A stretch of 64,000 nt of DNA, taken from contig JAEPMD010000011.1 in the NCBI GenBank assembly GCA_017644105.1, positions 5,145 to 69,144 of the forward strand. Direction: 5' to 3'. The notes beneath the pieces are model-generated. The model saw only the letters and a list, made by a program, of their open reading frames with translations. It did no database searches and was not told the origin of the DNA. This DNA is from Rhizobiaceae bacterium (GTDB lineage Bacteria; Pseudomonadota; Alphaproteobacteria; Rhizobiales; Rhizobiaceae). The position numbers and the translations under genes are program-made. Below, piece after piece: positions 10,250 through 19,605 of the stretch (position 1 is its first letter; the number at the start of each line of letters is the position of its first letter).

Positions 10250-12706
10250 TTAGGTCGCTTCAACGAAGCTGTCTAACACGCGTTTTTGGCCGGCGCGATC
10301 AAAGTCAATTGTCAGCTTATTGCCGTCGATATTGACGATATTGCCGTTGCCAAACTTGAGGTGGAACACACGGTCACCAACGGAAAAATTCGATGGTGTT
10401 TCAGTCGTTGACTTGGCGACGAGTTCGCCCTCGATAGTACGTGAACGCGGCCCACTTTCACCATAGGAGACGCGTTCAACGGCGTGGCCAGACCTCGAAC
10501 CCCAATTATTGCGCAATGCTTCAGAATTATTCGACTGCGCTCGTTTCCAGCCAGGTGTCTGATAGGAATTGCTGCCAAAACCATCCTGACTGTCAAACCG
10601 TGAAGCGCCATAAGTGCCGCCTGAATGACCGCGATTATATCCGCCATAGGAATTGTCCATCTCAGACACTTCCACATGCGCTTCGGGCAGTTCATCTAAG
10701 AAGCGCGAGGGGATGGTAGATTGCCACAGACCATGGATGCGCCGGTTCGACACAAACCAAATGTGACATCTTTGTTTGGCGCGTGTGATGCCAACATAGG
10801 CAAGTCTGCGCTCTTCTTCCAGGCCAGAACGTCCGCCTTCATCGAGCGAACGCTGGTGCGGGAACAAGCCTTCTTCCCAGCCAGGCAGGAAGACCGTTTC
10901 AAACTCCAGACCTTTGGCCGAGTGAAGCGTCATGATGTTGACCGCGTCAAGATTTTCGTTCTGCTCAGCATCCATCACAAGCGATACATGCTCTAAGAAG
11001 CCACGCATGGATTCAAATTCTTCCATGGAGCGGATGAGCTCTTTTAAGTTATCGAGACGCCCTGGCGCTTCAGCGGAGCGATCTTTCTGCCACATCTCGG
11101 TATAGCCGGATTCTTCCAAAATCTGCTCAGCCAATTGGGTATGCGGAATTTTCTCAAGCAGCGACTGCCAAAGCTGGAAATTATTGACCACTTCGGTGAG
11201 CGATTTGCGCGGACGCGGTTTCAATTCATCCGTTTGCACCATCTCGCAGGCGGCGGCAAACATGGGAATACCGCGGGCTCGTGCATAATCATGGATGAGG
11301 CGAATGGTGGCATCGCCTAGACCACGTTTGGGTGTGTTTACAATGCGTTCAAAAGCAAGATCATCCGCAGGTTGGCTGACAATGCGGAAATAGGCCATGG
11401 CATCACGGATTTCCAAGCGCTCGTAAAAGCGTGGGCCGCCAATAACCCGATAGTTCAGCCCAAGTGTGACGAAGCGATCTTCAAATTCCCGCATTTGAAA
11501 AGATGCACGCACTAAAATGGCGATGTCGTTTAAATCGTGACTGTTGCGTTGGAGCTGTTCGATCTCGTCGCCGACATCGCGCGCTTCTTCCTCGGAATCC
11601 CATGCCGCATGAACCATTACCTTGTCATCATCGGGATCCTGTTGATCGGTGAAAAGGGTTTTCCCCAATCGACCTTCATTGTGGCTGATCAAGTGACCGG
11701 CAGCACCTAATATATGTTCAGTTGAACGATAATTTTGTTCAAGCCGGATAACCTTTGCGCCGGGGAAGTCCTTCTCAAATCTGAGGATATTTTCAACTTC
11801 AGCGCCGCGCCATCCGTAAATGGATTGGTCATCATCACCCACGCAGCAGATGTTGGGTCGCTCATCTTGTTTGTTGGGGCGCTGGGCCAATAAACGCAGC
11901 CACATATATTGCGATGTATTGGTATCCTGATACTCGTCTACTAAGATATAACGGAATTTTTGTTGGTATTCCGCCAATACGTCCGGATTGGAACGCAATA
12001 TGCGGATCGGATGACAAAGCAGATCACCGAAATCGCAAGCGTTCAACGTTTTTAAGCGATCTTGATAAGCGGCATATAGTTCACGCGCTTTACCATTGGC
12101 AAATGCACGCGCATCACCCTCAGGGATTTCATGTGGTGCGAGACCTTTGTTTTTCCAGCCATCAATAAGCATGGCAAACTGGCGCGCCGGCCATCTTTTA
12201 TCATCAATGCCTTCCGCTTGGATCAGCTGTTTGATGAGCCGGATGACATCATCTGTGTCGAGAATAGAAAAATCGGTTCTTAAACCTGCAAGCTCGGCAT
12301 GCTTACGCAACATTCTAACGCCAATTGAGTGAAATGTGCCAAGCCATGGCATGCCTTCCACCGCGCCACCAACGAGAGCTGCGATACGTTCCTTCATCTC
12401 GCGCGCAGCTTTATTGGTAAATGTCACCGCTAAGATCTGAGAAGGGTAAGCGAGACCAAGATTTAAGATATGCGCAATCCGAGTGGTTAAAACCCGTGTC
12501 TTGCCCGTACCAGCACCTGCAAGAACCAATACCGGACCATCAATGCTTTCCACCGCATCGGATTGTTCAGGATTTAAGCTATCGAGATATTGAGGTCGCT
12601 GGCGGGCGGCCATAGCGCGCGCAGCAATACCAAGCCCAGAACTTTTCGGGGCCGGTTCGCTTGGCTCATCGCCAAAAAAAGGAATGTCGTCATCATATCC
12701 GCTCAT
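10250..12706 (-). CDS. uvrD: UvrD/PcrA-type ATP-dependent DNA helicase
   Basis: Superfamily 1A 3'-5' helicase of 818 residues used in excision and mismatch repair and removal of RecA filaments. Motifs in order: Walker A GAGTGKT (residues 64-70), DEYQDTN Walker B, GDDDQSIYGWRGAE (motif III), QNYRS (motif IV), and GLEFETVFLPGWEEGLFPH (motif V region). The C-terminal SVGDRVFHLKFGNGNIVNI is the Tudor-like RNA polymerase-binding domain of PcrA/UvrD, preceded by a Gly/Ser/Tyr-rich linker. Monocistronic on the minus strand. No LexA box seen upstream. Confidence 0.97.
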   Translation of the reverse strand: MSGYDDDIPFFGDEPSEPAPKSSGLGIAARAMAARQRPQYLDSLNPEQSDAVESIDGPVLVLAGAGTGKTRVLTTRIAHILNLGLAYPSQILAVTFTNKAAREMKERIAALVGGAVEGMPWLGTFHSIGVRMLRKHAELAGLRTDFSILDTDDVIRLIKQLIQAEGIDDKRWPARQFAMLIDGWKNKGLAPHEIPEGDARAFANGKARELYAAYQDRLKTLNACDFGDLLCHPIRILRSNPDVLAEYQQKFRYILVDEYQDTNTSQYMWLRLLAQRPNKQDERPNICCVGDDDQSIYGWRGAEVENILRFEKDFPGAKVIRLEQNYRSTEHILGAAGHLISHNEGRLGKTLFTDQQDPDDDKVMVHAAWDSEEEARDVGDEIEQLQRNSHDLNDIAILVRASFQMREFEDRFVTLGLNYRVIGGPRFYERLEIRDAMAYFRIVSQPADDLAFERIVNTPKRGLGDATIRLIHDYARARGIPMFAAACEMVQTDELKPRPRKSLTEVVNNFQLWQSLLEKIPHTQLAEQILEESGYTEMWQKDRSAEAPGRLDNLKELIRSMEEFESMRGFLEHVSLVMDAEQNENLDAVNIMTLHSAKGLEFETVFLPGWEEGLFPHQRSLDEGGRSGLEEERRLAYVGITRAKQRCHIWFVSNRRIHGLWQSTIPSRFLDELPEAHVEVSEMDNSYGGYNRGHSGGTYGASRFDSQDGFGSNSYQTPGWKRAQSNNSEALRNNWGSRSGHAVERVSYGESGPRSRTIEGELVAKSTTETPSNFSVGDRVFHLKFGNGNIVNIDGNKLTIDFDRAGQKRVLDSFVEAT

Positions 12707-12764
12707 CGGCTTAAATGTAGTGATTCGTACCGTAAATACTAGGTTAAAGAACTAAATCCAGCGC

Positions 12765-14036
12765 TTACTCATCGCTTTTATGCAGTTTTAAACGCAATCT
12801 GCGGATTGCGAACCAAACCGTGAACAAAACAACGGGCACAGCGATCGCAATGATATACATATATGAGAAGGGTAGGGCGCCAGTTTTGTCCATTGGCTTG
12901 AGGAAATAAGCAAGCAAACTAACGGCATAGTAAGTGATGGCGATCGATGACAGGCCTTCCACAGCTTGTGACAATAACAATTGTTGGCGGTGACGCCCGT
13001 CGAGTGATTGTAGCAATGCCTGATTACCCTGACTCAATTCAATGTCAATTCGGGTTCTAAGCAGAGTTAGAGCACGCGAGATGTCTTCTGACAGGATTTT
13101 TTGGCGTTGTTCAACACTGATAATGGTTGCGCGGGCTGGTTCCAACCGAGAGCGCAAAAATCCAGATATGGACTGCAAATCGCCATGCTCAACCTCGGTG
13201 AGAGTTTTCATACGTGCATCAACGATTTCAAAATAAGCGTTGCTGGCCGAGAAGCGAAAGCGTGTTTCAGACCGCAAACTATCCAATCGACCTGACAATT
13301 GCGATAGTTGTTGAAAGAGTTGCTGATCATTGAGGTCAGTCGCATCTTTACCGTTTTCCAGCTTTTCTGTCAGAACATTCAACTCGTCTTCAAGTTCAGT
13401 TAAACGACCTGATATGCGTCTCGCTAAAGGCAGGCCAATCAGCGCCATAATGCGATAGGTTTCAAGCTCATATAACCGTTGCATGCGCCGACCCAATTCG
13501 TTTGGGCCATTTTTTTCTGGCAATACGGCATAGGTGATGGTGTTCCAATCATCGGGTTTGAGCGTTGATTGCACCTGCAATGAGCCGCGCATAATGCCGC
13601 CAAAAACGCGTTGACCGAAAGGTATTTGTTTGGCGAGTTCCTTGGCAGATGAAACAATAACCACCATGCATTTGGATAGGATCTGAATATTATGCGGTGA
13701 AAGTACGCGTCGATAAGTTTGCTCAATCTCAGTCTTATCTGTGCAATTATTGGCAATCAGCGTGCAGGCCGTGAATTCGGTATGTAATTCGATCTTGGTC
13801 TCTATGTCACCGATTTGACCGATCGCATGGCGCGGGACTTCATCGCAAATCTCGCCAATGAGATCAGTATAAAGTGCCTTCATGTTTTCAGGCGCGCAAG
13901 TAAAGGCGATATGCATGATTACCGCTGGGGCAACAACATCAGATGCTGGGCGCGCATGTACTTCATCAATCGCAGCCTGCCGGTCTTTGTGATAGGACCA
14001 TCTGATATCATGATGGGAATTGTTTTTGTCGCTCAT
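12765..14036 (-). CDS. DUF3422 membrane-anchored protein
   Basis: A 423-residue member of DUF3422 (PF11902), recognised from the start RWSYHKDRQAAIDEVHARP and the following HIAFTC segment. The long soluble and partly coiled-coil N-terminal part (heptad-like stretches around residues 200-340) precedes two C-terminal transmembrane helices (near 375-395 and 398-415) and a basic tail, an architecture reminiscent of CorA-like proteins although the GMN motif is absent. Function is not established for the family. It is a single gene between uvrD and DUF2259, all on the minus strand with short gaps. Confidence 0.88.
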   Translation of the reverse strand: MSDKNNSHHDIRWSYHKDRQAAIDEVHARPASDVVAPAVIMHIAFTCAPENMKALYTDLIGEICDEVPRHAIGQIGDIETKIELHTEFTACTLIANNCTDKTEIEQTYRRVLSPHNIQILSKCMVVIVSSAKELAKQIPFGQRVFGGIMRGSLQVQSTLKPDDWNTITYAVLPEKNGPNELGRRMQRLYELETYRIMALIGLPLARRISGRLTELEDELNVLTEKLENGKDATDLNDQQLFQQLSQLSGRLDSLRSETRFRFSASNAYFEIVDARMKTLTEVEHGDLQSISGFLRSRLEPARATIISVEQRQKILSEDISRALTLLRTRIDIELSQGNQALLQSLDGRHRQQLLLSQAVEGLSSIAITYYAVSLLAYFLKPMDKTGALPFSYMYIIAIAVPVVLFTVWFAIRRLRLKLHKSDE

Positions 14037-14120
14037 CTAATCGCCCCTTGAATGGCGTTACGTTATCTATACTTATAGGCGTGCGAAACCCGGTTGAACC
14101 TGCGCAAATTGTCGCGAGTG

Positions 14121-14852
14121 CTATGTGCCACGTTTTGCAATTGCAATCCAGCGACCATCTGGCCCCTCGAATCCAAAGGATCGGATGAGAACTAAATAAA
14201 TGTGAACATGTGTTTGACCAAAGCGGTTAAACGCCAATACACCACCGATATTATAATCAATCGGGCAATTGCGGCTTTTTGGGACGGATTTATCCTCGTG
14301 AATATAGCCTGACACATCGATGTCTTTATTGGTTAAATGCAACCGGAAACCTTTGGCATCGGGCGTAATGTTTTCACAGTCTTTCGACGGCGGCAGATTA
14401 ACCAGTTCGAGTTTCAATTCGTTCGGCGCATTTGGCGTGGGTTCGTAAGAATAAGACTGATAGGTGATCGCGTAGGGGTCGACAGACTTTTCCGTCGATG
14501 GATTAAAGGCCAAAAACGACGCATATTCCTCACCAATACCATATTGATCGATGATCGCTTGGCTCTTTGCTTTGGCGATCTGTCTGGCCTCATATAGAGA
14601 CGCCGTTTCATCGTCTAGGCGCACACGGATCGGTGAACCCTTTAGATAGCGATCCGTTTCAGTGTCAATAAAGAAGCGTTCGGCATAGGGAAAGCCGGAT
14701 CCATCCTGAACGCCAAATTGTTCAAAGCCGAATATCTTTCCGTCTTCGGAAAAGCCGAGTGAGCGGAATTCAGCGAAGTCGCCAGCGAAGGTGGAAAATA
14801 TTGATGCGAGGAAAATTGTAAAAAACGTTGTGAGTTGTTTGAAAAGCGTCAT
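14121..14852 (-). CDS. DUF2259 predicted secreted protein
   Basis: A 243-residue protein with an N-terminal signal peptide (MTLFKQLTTFFTIFLASIFS, cut near TFA/GDF) and the DUF2259 (PF10016) pattern FRSLGFSEDGKIFGFEQFGVQDGSGFPYAE. Two cysteines (around KDCENI and RNCPID) could form a disulfide in the periplasm. The family is described only as predicted secreted; no activity is known. It precedes the RecD-like helicase gene on the same strand by 33 bases and may share a transcript with it. Confidence 0.88.
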   Translation of the reverse strand: MTLFKQLTTFFTIFLASIFSTFAGDFAEFRSLGFSEDGKIFGFEQFGVQDGSGFPYAERFFIDTETDRYLKGSPIRVRLDDETASLYEARQIAKAKSQAIIDQYGIGEEYASFLAFNPSTEKSVDPYAITYQSYSYEPTPNAPNELKLELVNLPPSKDCENITPDAKGFRLHLTNKDIDVSGYIHEDKSVPKSRNCPIDYNIGGVLAFNRFGQTHVHIYLVLIRSFGFEGPDGRWIAIAKRGT

Positions 14853-14885
14853 GTCTCAATCCCTTTTTACAATCGAATGCTCAGC

Positions 14886-16013
14886 TTAACGCACTATGGT
14901 GAGATTTTCCACGGCCCGGGTAATGGCTGTATATAACCAGCGTTCGGATGTTTCACGAAACGCCCAGCTTTCATCAAACAAAACGACATTATTCCATTGA
15001 GAACCTTGAGCTTTATGGACTGTTAAAGCGTAACCATAGTCAAAATCATCGAAGCGCTTTTTTGTGTTCCATGGGATTTCGCCGGAAGTGTCTTCAAAAG
15101 CGGCTTTGAGCAATCGTACCTTTGCTGACCCGCGACCCATATCGTCATCTTCAGGGCGCAACAGCACATTGATGCCGGGTTTGGTTGTTTCTTTCGATGC
15201 CGTCATGACCTGCCAGAGCGAACCATTAAGCAGACCCTTGGTCGGGTCATTCCGTAGGCAAACTAGTTTATCACCGGATTGTGGGTAGGGCTGATCAAAT
15301 CCCTTGAGCACGCGCAATCTTTGGTTATAGCGCTTGCGGGTTTTATTGGTGCCAACTAATACTTGATCTGCACTTAAAACCAGATCTTGCGTGACATCTT
15401 TTTTCGAAATGATCTGTGTGGTGCCATAATCGCCATACATCAATTCATTGCCCTGGCGCACTTGCATGGCAAGATCGATAATTGGATTATCGCGCGCTTG
15501 GCGATGGATTTCAGTCAGCAAAATATCCGGTTCATGCTCGGTGAAATAACCACCACCAGAAATAGGCGGCAATTGTCCAGGATCACCCAAAACCAAAACC
15601 GGTGTGCCAAAGCTTAAAAGATCTCGACCAAGCTCTTCATCAACCATCGAGCATTCGTCGATGACAATAAGTGCTGCTTTTGCGACCGGGCTCTGGCGAT
15701 TGATGCCAAACATCGGGGCGATGGAAGTTTTGCCAGTGGTTTCATCCTCAACCTCTTCCTCACCACGCGGGCGATAGATCAGGGAATGGATGGTGTTGGC
15801 GTTACTGGCGCCCCGTGAGCGCAGAACCTGCGCGGCTTTTCCGGTAAAGGCTGCAAATAAAACATCACCATCTATATGTTCAGCAAAATGGCGCGCGAGC
15901 GTAGTTTTACCTGTTCCAGCAAAGCCAAATAGCCGGAAAATTGGCGATTGACCTTCGCGTAGCCACTTTGAAACAGCCTTTAAAGCTTCATCTTGTTGAG
16001 GTGAAAAATCCAT
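14886..16013 (-). CDS. RecD-like ATP-dependent DNA helicase
   Basis: A short (375-residue) superfamily 1B helicase of the RecD/TraA-like group, which moves 5'-3' on DNA. Walker A GFAGTGKTTLARH lies at about residues 29-41, Walker B VIDECSMVDEEL follows, then GDPGQLPP (motif III) and the C-terminal UvrD-C2 elements ALTVHKAQGSQWNNV and LYTAITRA. It lacks the N-terminal domain that binds RecBC, and no recB or recC is near, so it acts outside RecBCD. Such small proteins are common in rhizobia with undefined repair roles. Confidence 0.9.
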   Translation of the reverse strand: MDFSPQQDEALKAVSKWLREGQSPIFRLFGFAGTGKTTLARHFAEHIDGDVLFAAFTGKAAQVLRSRGASNANTIHSLIYRPRGEEEVEDETTGKTSIAPMFGINRQSPVAKAALIVIDECSMVDEELGRDLLSFGTPVLVLGDPGQLPPISGGGYFTEHEPDILLTEIHRQARDNPIIDLAMQVRQGNELMYGDYGTTQIISKKDVTQDLVLSADQVLVGTNKTRKRYNQRLRVLKGFDQPYPQSGDKLVCLRNDPTKGLLNGSLWQVMTASKETTKPGINVLLRPEDDDMGRGSAKVRLLKAAFEDTSGEIPWNTKKRFDDFDYGYALTVHKAQGSQWNNVVLFDESWAFRETSERWLYTAITRAVENLTIVR

Positions 16014-16082
16014 GCCAAATCACGTCGCAGGATTCGCCAAAATTGGCAATACCAAAGACGTGCATTCGTGCTTAATTTTCGA

Positions 16083-16889
16083 TCAAGCTTTTCTGGAGAT
16101 CTCAACTTGGTGAGGATAGGGGATGGAAATACCGCTTTCGTCAAATGCTTCCTTGACGGCTTTGGTTGTGTCAAATTTCACGTCCCAATAATCTTCGGCA
16201 GCGACCCAAATGCGCACCGTAATATCGACGGATGAATCGCCGAGATTAGTCACACGCATCCAGCTTTCAGGAGATTTAAGAACGCGTTCGTCACCATCGA
16301 TGATTTTCTGGATAACGGCCATCGCATCATCAGAGCTATCGCTGTAATCGATGCCAAATACGAGATCCACGCGGCGCGTATCATGTGCTGAGAAATTGGT
16401 AATCACCGCGCCCCAGGCTTTGGAATTTGGCATGATGATTTGAACATTATCAGGCGTGACGAGTTCAGTTGTAAACAATGTGACCTCGCGAACGGTGCCG
16501 CTTGTGCCATCGATATCCACGAACTGGCCGATTTTATAGGGCCGAAAAGCGATCAGCAGAACACCCGATGCAACATCGCTGAGTGTGCCTTGAAGTGCCA
16601 AACCAATCGCCAAGGTAGACGCGCCCAAAATGGCTACCAGACTGGTCGCCTGGAAGCCAAACAGCTGAAGAACGACGATGAGAACAGCAGCAATGATCAG
16701 CCAATATAATATAGATGCAACAAAGTTGGAGATGGTTGGATCAAGCCGCGAATTGCGTTCGATCTGACGGCGCACAATACGTTTGAACATCTGAGCAGCC
16801 AGATAGCCAACAACCAAGAATAGGATTGCTTTGGCAACGTTTAAGATAAACGGACCAAATTCACCTAGACTTTCAACCAACACATCCAT
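16083..16889 (-). CDS. mscS: Small-conductance mechanosensitive channel (MscS family)
   Basis: A 268-residue inner-membrane channel that opens under membrane tension and releases solutes on hypo-osmotic shock. Three transmembrane helices occupy about residues 12-110; TM3, the pore helix, has the Gly/Ala pattern ASTLAIGLALQGTLSDVASG, followed by the MscS beta domain (RPYKIGQFVDIDGTSGTVREV) and the C-terminal vestibule. I chose the ATG ten bases after the ilvN stop because AAGG lies eight bases before it; an upstream in-frame ATG would overlap ilvN. A second, larger MscS-type gene is at 51.5 kb. Confidence 0.93.
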   Translation of the reverse strand: MDVLVESLGEFGPFILNVAKAILFLVVGYLAAQMFKRIVRRQIERNSRLDPTISNFVASILYWLIIAAVLIVVLQLFGFQATSLVAILGASTLAIGLALQGTLSDVASGVLLIAFRPYKIGQFVDIDGTSGTVREVTLFTTELVTPDNVQIIMPNSKAWGAVITNFSAHDTRRVDLVFGIDYSDSSDDAMAVIQKIIDGDERVLKSPESWMRVTNLGDSSVDITVRIWVAAEDYWDVKFDTTKAVKEAFDESGISIPYPHQVEISRKA

Positions 16890-16899
16890 GTTTTGAGCC

Positions 16900-17481
16900 T
16901 TATTTACCCCAAATGCCGTCAGAGCCACGGTTCATCGCGGTGATACCGGTGCGGCAGATTTCAATCGCACCCAAGGATCTCATGATATCAATGAACTGAT
17001 CAACTTTGGAGACGCGACCTGTCACCTCAAAGATAAAATGATCGCGATTTGCGTCGACAACTTCGGCTTTAAATGCGTCCGCAATGCGCAATGCTTCCAT
17101 GCGATCATTGCCTTCGCCTTTGACTTTTACCAGTGCCAACTCGCGTTCGATTGGTTTTTCATAACCGAGTTCTTTTGCCTTCTGGTCAAGATCAACAACG
17201 CGATGCACGGGCACAATGCGTTCAAGCTGCGTTTTGATTTGCTCCAACACGTTGGCTGTACCGCTTGTTACGATGGTAATGCGTGAGAGATGACGCTCAT
17301 TTTGTGTTTCTGACACCGTGAGGCTTTCGATGTTGTAGCCACGGCCGGAAAAGAGCCCAATCACGCGGGCGAGCACACCCGGTTCGTTGTCAACAACAAC
17401 TGACAATGTGCGAGACACAGTTTCTCGTTCAACATTGCTGAGAAAATAGGCTGAACCTGTTGGTTTTTGCTGTGCATTCAT
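16900..17481 (-). CDS. ilvN: Acetolactate synthase regulatory (small) subunit
   Basis: Small subunit (193 residues) of acetohydroxyacid synthase, which activates the catalytic subunit and carries the valine feedback site. The N-terminal ACT domain is clear (TLSVVVDNEPGVLARVIGLFSGRGYNI), followed by the C-terminal domain with FIDIMRSLGAIEICRTG. It begins 15 bases after ilvB on the same strand, so the two are one operon controlled by the attenuator upstream of ilvB. Also called ilvH in many annotations. Confidence 0.96.
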   Translation of the reverse strand: MNAQQKPTGSAYFLSNVERETVSRTLSVVVDNEPGVLARVIGLFSGRGYNIESLTVSETQNERHLSRITIVTSGTANVLEQIKTQLERIVPVHRVVDLDQKAKELGYEKPIERELALVKVKGEGNDRMEALRIADAFKAEVVDANRDHFIFEVTGRVSKVDQFIDIMRSLGAIEICRTGITAMNRGSDGIWGK

Positions 17482-17496
17482 ATCTAGGTTCTCCTT

Positions 17497-19296
17497 TTAA
17501 ACGAGTTTCGCGCCAGCGGCGTCAATTGCATTTGCGACAACTTCGTCTGTTGCTTCATCCGGAAGCAGCATTTCGTTATGTGCTTTGCCTGATGGGATCA
17601 TTGGGAAACAGTTTGCCAATGTCGCGACATTACAATCAAAGATGACTGGTTTGTCGACAGAAATCATCTCATTAATGGCATCATCCAACTCAGATGGTTT
17701 TGAGCATCTGATGCCAACACCACCATAGGCTTCAGCTAATTTGACAAAATCAGGCATGGATTCAGTATAAGAGTTAGACAAGCGGTTGCCGTGCAGCAAT
17801 TGCTGCCACTGACGCACCATACCCATATAATTGTTATTAAGGATGAAGATTTTGACTGGTAATCCATGTTGAACTGCGCATGACATTTCTTGAATACACA
17901 TCTGAATAGATGCGTCACCCGCAATATCAATCACCAACGCATCTGGATGCGCAACTTGAACACCAATCGCCGCCGGGAAACCGTAACCCATTGTGCCGAG
18001 ACCACCAGATGTCATCCAGCGATTTGGCTCTTCAAATCCATAGAATTGTGCGGCCCACATTTGGTGCTGACCAACTTCCGTGGTGATGTATGTATCTTTG
18101 TCTTTGGTTAGCTCGTAAAGACGTTTGATGGCATATTGCGGCATGATCACATCATCATTGTCAGAAAATGCCAAGGAATTGCGTGCGCGCCATTGATTAA
18201 TTTGTGCGTTCCAATCTGCCAAGCGCTCTTCTTTCAAGTCGCTCGCATCAGCGCGCCAGATACGGACCATGTCCTCAAGCACAGATGTGACGTCACCGAT
18301 GATCGGCACATCGACCTGAACGTTTTTATTGATTGAAGATGGATCAATATCGACGTGAATTTTCTTTGAATTTGGTGAGAAGGCATCAATGCGACCGGTA
18401 ATACGGTCATCAAACCGTGCGCCAATACAAACCATCACATCACAATCATGCATGGCCATATTCGCTTCATATGTCCCATGCATGCCAAGCATACCGAGCC
18501 AATGTTTGCCTGACGCAGGATAAGCGCCAAGTCCCATAAGTGTAGAGGTGATTGGCGAACCTGTTAGCTTCACCAAGTCGCGCAGTAAAGTGGATGCTTC
18601 CAGCCCTGAATTGATCACGCCACCGCCTGAATAGATGATTGGTTTCTTTGCGTTTTTGATCAATTCAATCGCTTGATGGATGCTGTCTGAATTGCCTGTT
18701 TTTGCAGGACGATAGCTTTTGCGCGAAGGAGCTTTATTTAGTGGGATATAAGTGCCAGTAGCAAATTGAACATCTTTTGGAATGTCCACAACAACAGGAC
18801 CCGGTCGACCGCTTGTTGCGACATGAAATGCTTCATGAATTACTTGTGATAATTCGCTGACGTCTTTGACAAGCCAATTGTGTTTGGTACAGGGGCGCGT
18901 AATGCCAACTGTGTCGCATTCCTGAAACGCATCAGATCCAATAAGTGCGGTTGGCACCTGGCCAGTTAAACAAACCATCGGGATGGAATCCATTAGGGCA
19001 TCTTGCAAGGCAGTGACCACATTGGTTGCACCAGGACCTGATGTTGCCAAACACACACCGGGCTTACCAGTTGAACGGGCATAACCTTCTGCCATATGGC
19101 CAGCGCCTTGTTCATGACGCACCAAGATATGTTCGATTTCATCTTGCTGGTGAATTTCATCGTAAATAGGCAGCACAGCCCCACCGGGATATCCAAAGAC
19201 GTGTTGTACGCCGTTTTCGCCAAGCGCTTTAAGGACCATTTCAGCACCGGTCATTTGGTGTTCGTCGGCCGATGTTTCCTGTTCTGTACCAGTCAT
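17497..19296 (-). CDS. ilvB: Acetolactate synthase catalytic (large) subunit
   Basis: Thiamine diphosphate- and FAD-dependent enzyme (599 residues) that condenses two pyruvates to acetolactate, or pyruvate and 2-oxobutyrate to acetohydroxybutyrate, the first common step of Val, Leu and Ile synthesis. The N-terminal TPP-binding region with catalytic Glu is in LVRHEQGAGHMAEGYAR, and the Mg-TPP motif GDASIQMCIQEMSCAVQ near residue 460 is followed by NNNYMG. It leads an ilvB-ilvN operon. A 156-base leader between promoter and gene encodes an attenuator peptide. ilvC, the next enzyme, is at 42.6 kb. Confidence 0.97.
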   Translation of the reverse strand: MTGTEQETSADEHQMTGAEMVLKALGENGVQHVFGYPGGAVLPIYDEIHQQDEIEHILVRHEQGAGHMAEGYARSTGKPGVCLATSGPGATNVVTALQDALMDSIPMVCLTGQVPTALIGSDAFQECDTVGITRPCTKHNWLVKDVSELSQVIHEAFHVATSGRPGPVVVDIPKDVQFATGTYIPLNKAPSRKSYRPAKTGNSDSIHQAIELIKNAKKPIIYSGGGVINSGLEASTLLRDLVKLTGSPITSTLMGLGAYPASGKHWLGMLGMHGTYEANMAMHDCDVMVCIGARFDDRITGRIDAFSPNSKKIHVDIDPSSINKNVQVDVPIIGDVTSVLEDMVRIWRADASDLKEERLADWNAQINQWRARNSLAFSDNDDVIMPQYAIKRLYELTKDKDTYITTEVGQHQMWAAQFYGFEEPNRWMTSGGLGTMGYGFPAAIGVQVAHPDALVIDIAGDASIQMCIQEMSCAVQHGLPVKIFILNNNYMGMVRQWQQLLHGNRLSNSYTESMPDFVKLAEAYGGVGIRCSKPSELDDAINEMISVDKPVIFDCNVATLANCFPMIPSGKAHNEMLLPDEATDEVVANAIDAAGAKLV

Positions 19297-19337
19297 TTTT
19301 TTCTCTTTTAGATATTGTTCACTGCAAATTATTAGTC

Positions 19338-19365
19338 AAAAAAAAAGACCCCTTTAGGAGCCTTT
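19338..19365 (-). terminator. Attenuator terminator in the ilvB leader
   Basis: On the minus strand AAAGGCTCC, loop TAAA, GGGGTCTTT and a run of nine T form an intrinsic terminator between the leader peptide gene and ilvB. Two pairs are G-U wobbles, giving the moderate strength expected of an attenuator. A stop here would prevent ilvBN transcription. Confidence 0.75.
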
Positions 19366-19370
19366 GTCTT

Positions 19371-19417
19371 GCGCATGGGAGCTTTCGCCAGATGGTTACA
19401 CCATCTTGCCCATGCGC
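19371..19417 (-). promoter_or_regulatory. Leader RNA stem overlapping the ilv leader peptide end
   Basis: Perfect 9-base arms GCGCATGGG and CCCATGCGC enclose a nested perfect hairpin (AGATGGT-3 bases-ACCATCT). The outer 5' arm overlaps leader codons 13-15 and the inner hairpin contains the leader stop codon, so ribosome position would decide whether the stem forms. This is the expected pause/switch element of a translation-coupled attenuator. Confidence 0.7.
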
Positions 19418-19452
19418 TTACCCACCACAATTAGTTCATTCGTATAAATCAT
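19396..19452 (-). CDS. Branched-chain amino-acid leader peptide for ilvBN
   Basis: An 18-codon frame encodes MIYTNELIVVGKRMGKMV. Residues 7-10 are Leu-Ile-Val-Val, the three products of the pathway it precedes, which is the hallmark of an attenuation leader: ribosomes stall there when charged Leu, Ile or Val tRNA is scarce. There is no Shine-Dalgarno sequence; a TTGACG-N17-TAATTG promoter ends eight bases before the ATG, so the transcript probably starts at or next to the A of ATG (leaderless), as known for the S. meliloti trp leader peptide. It is followed by a strong stem and a terminator before ilvB. Confidence 0.8.
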   Translation of the reverse strand: MIYTNELIVVGKRMGKMV

Positions 19453-19460
19453 GGGAAAAA

Positions 19461-19489
19461 CAATTAGCGACAAATGCTTGCAGCGTCAA
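19461..19489 (-). promoter_or_regulatory. ilvB leader promoter
   Basis: On the minus strand TTGACG (19489-19484), 17 bases, then TAATTG (19466-19461). The predicted start lies within a base or two of the leader-peptide ATG. Confidence 0.65.
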
Positions 19490-19605
19490 CAGGCTAAAAT
19501 GGTTAATTTTCGTGAGTGAAATGGGTGCCATCCAACGATTCTTCTAAATTTTTTATTAATATTGATACCGTATTCTGACCTGTAGCATGTAAAGTGGGGT
19601 TATTT

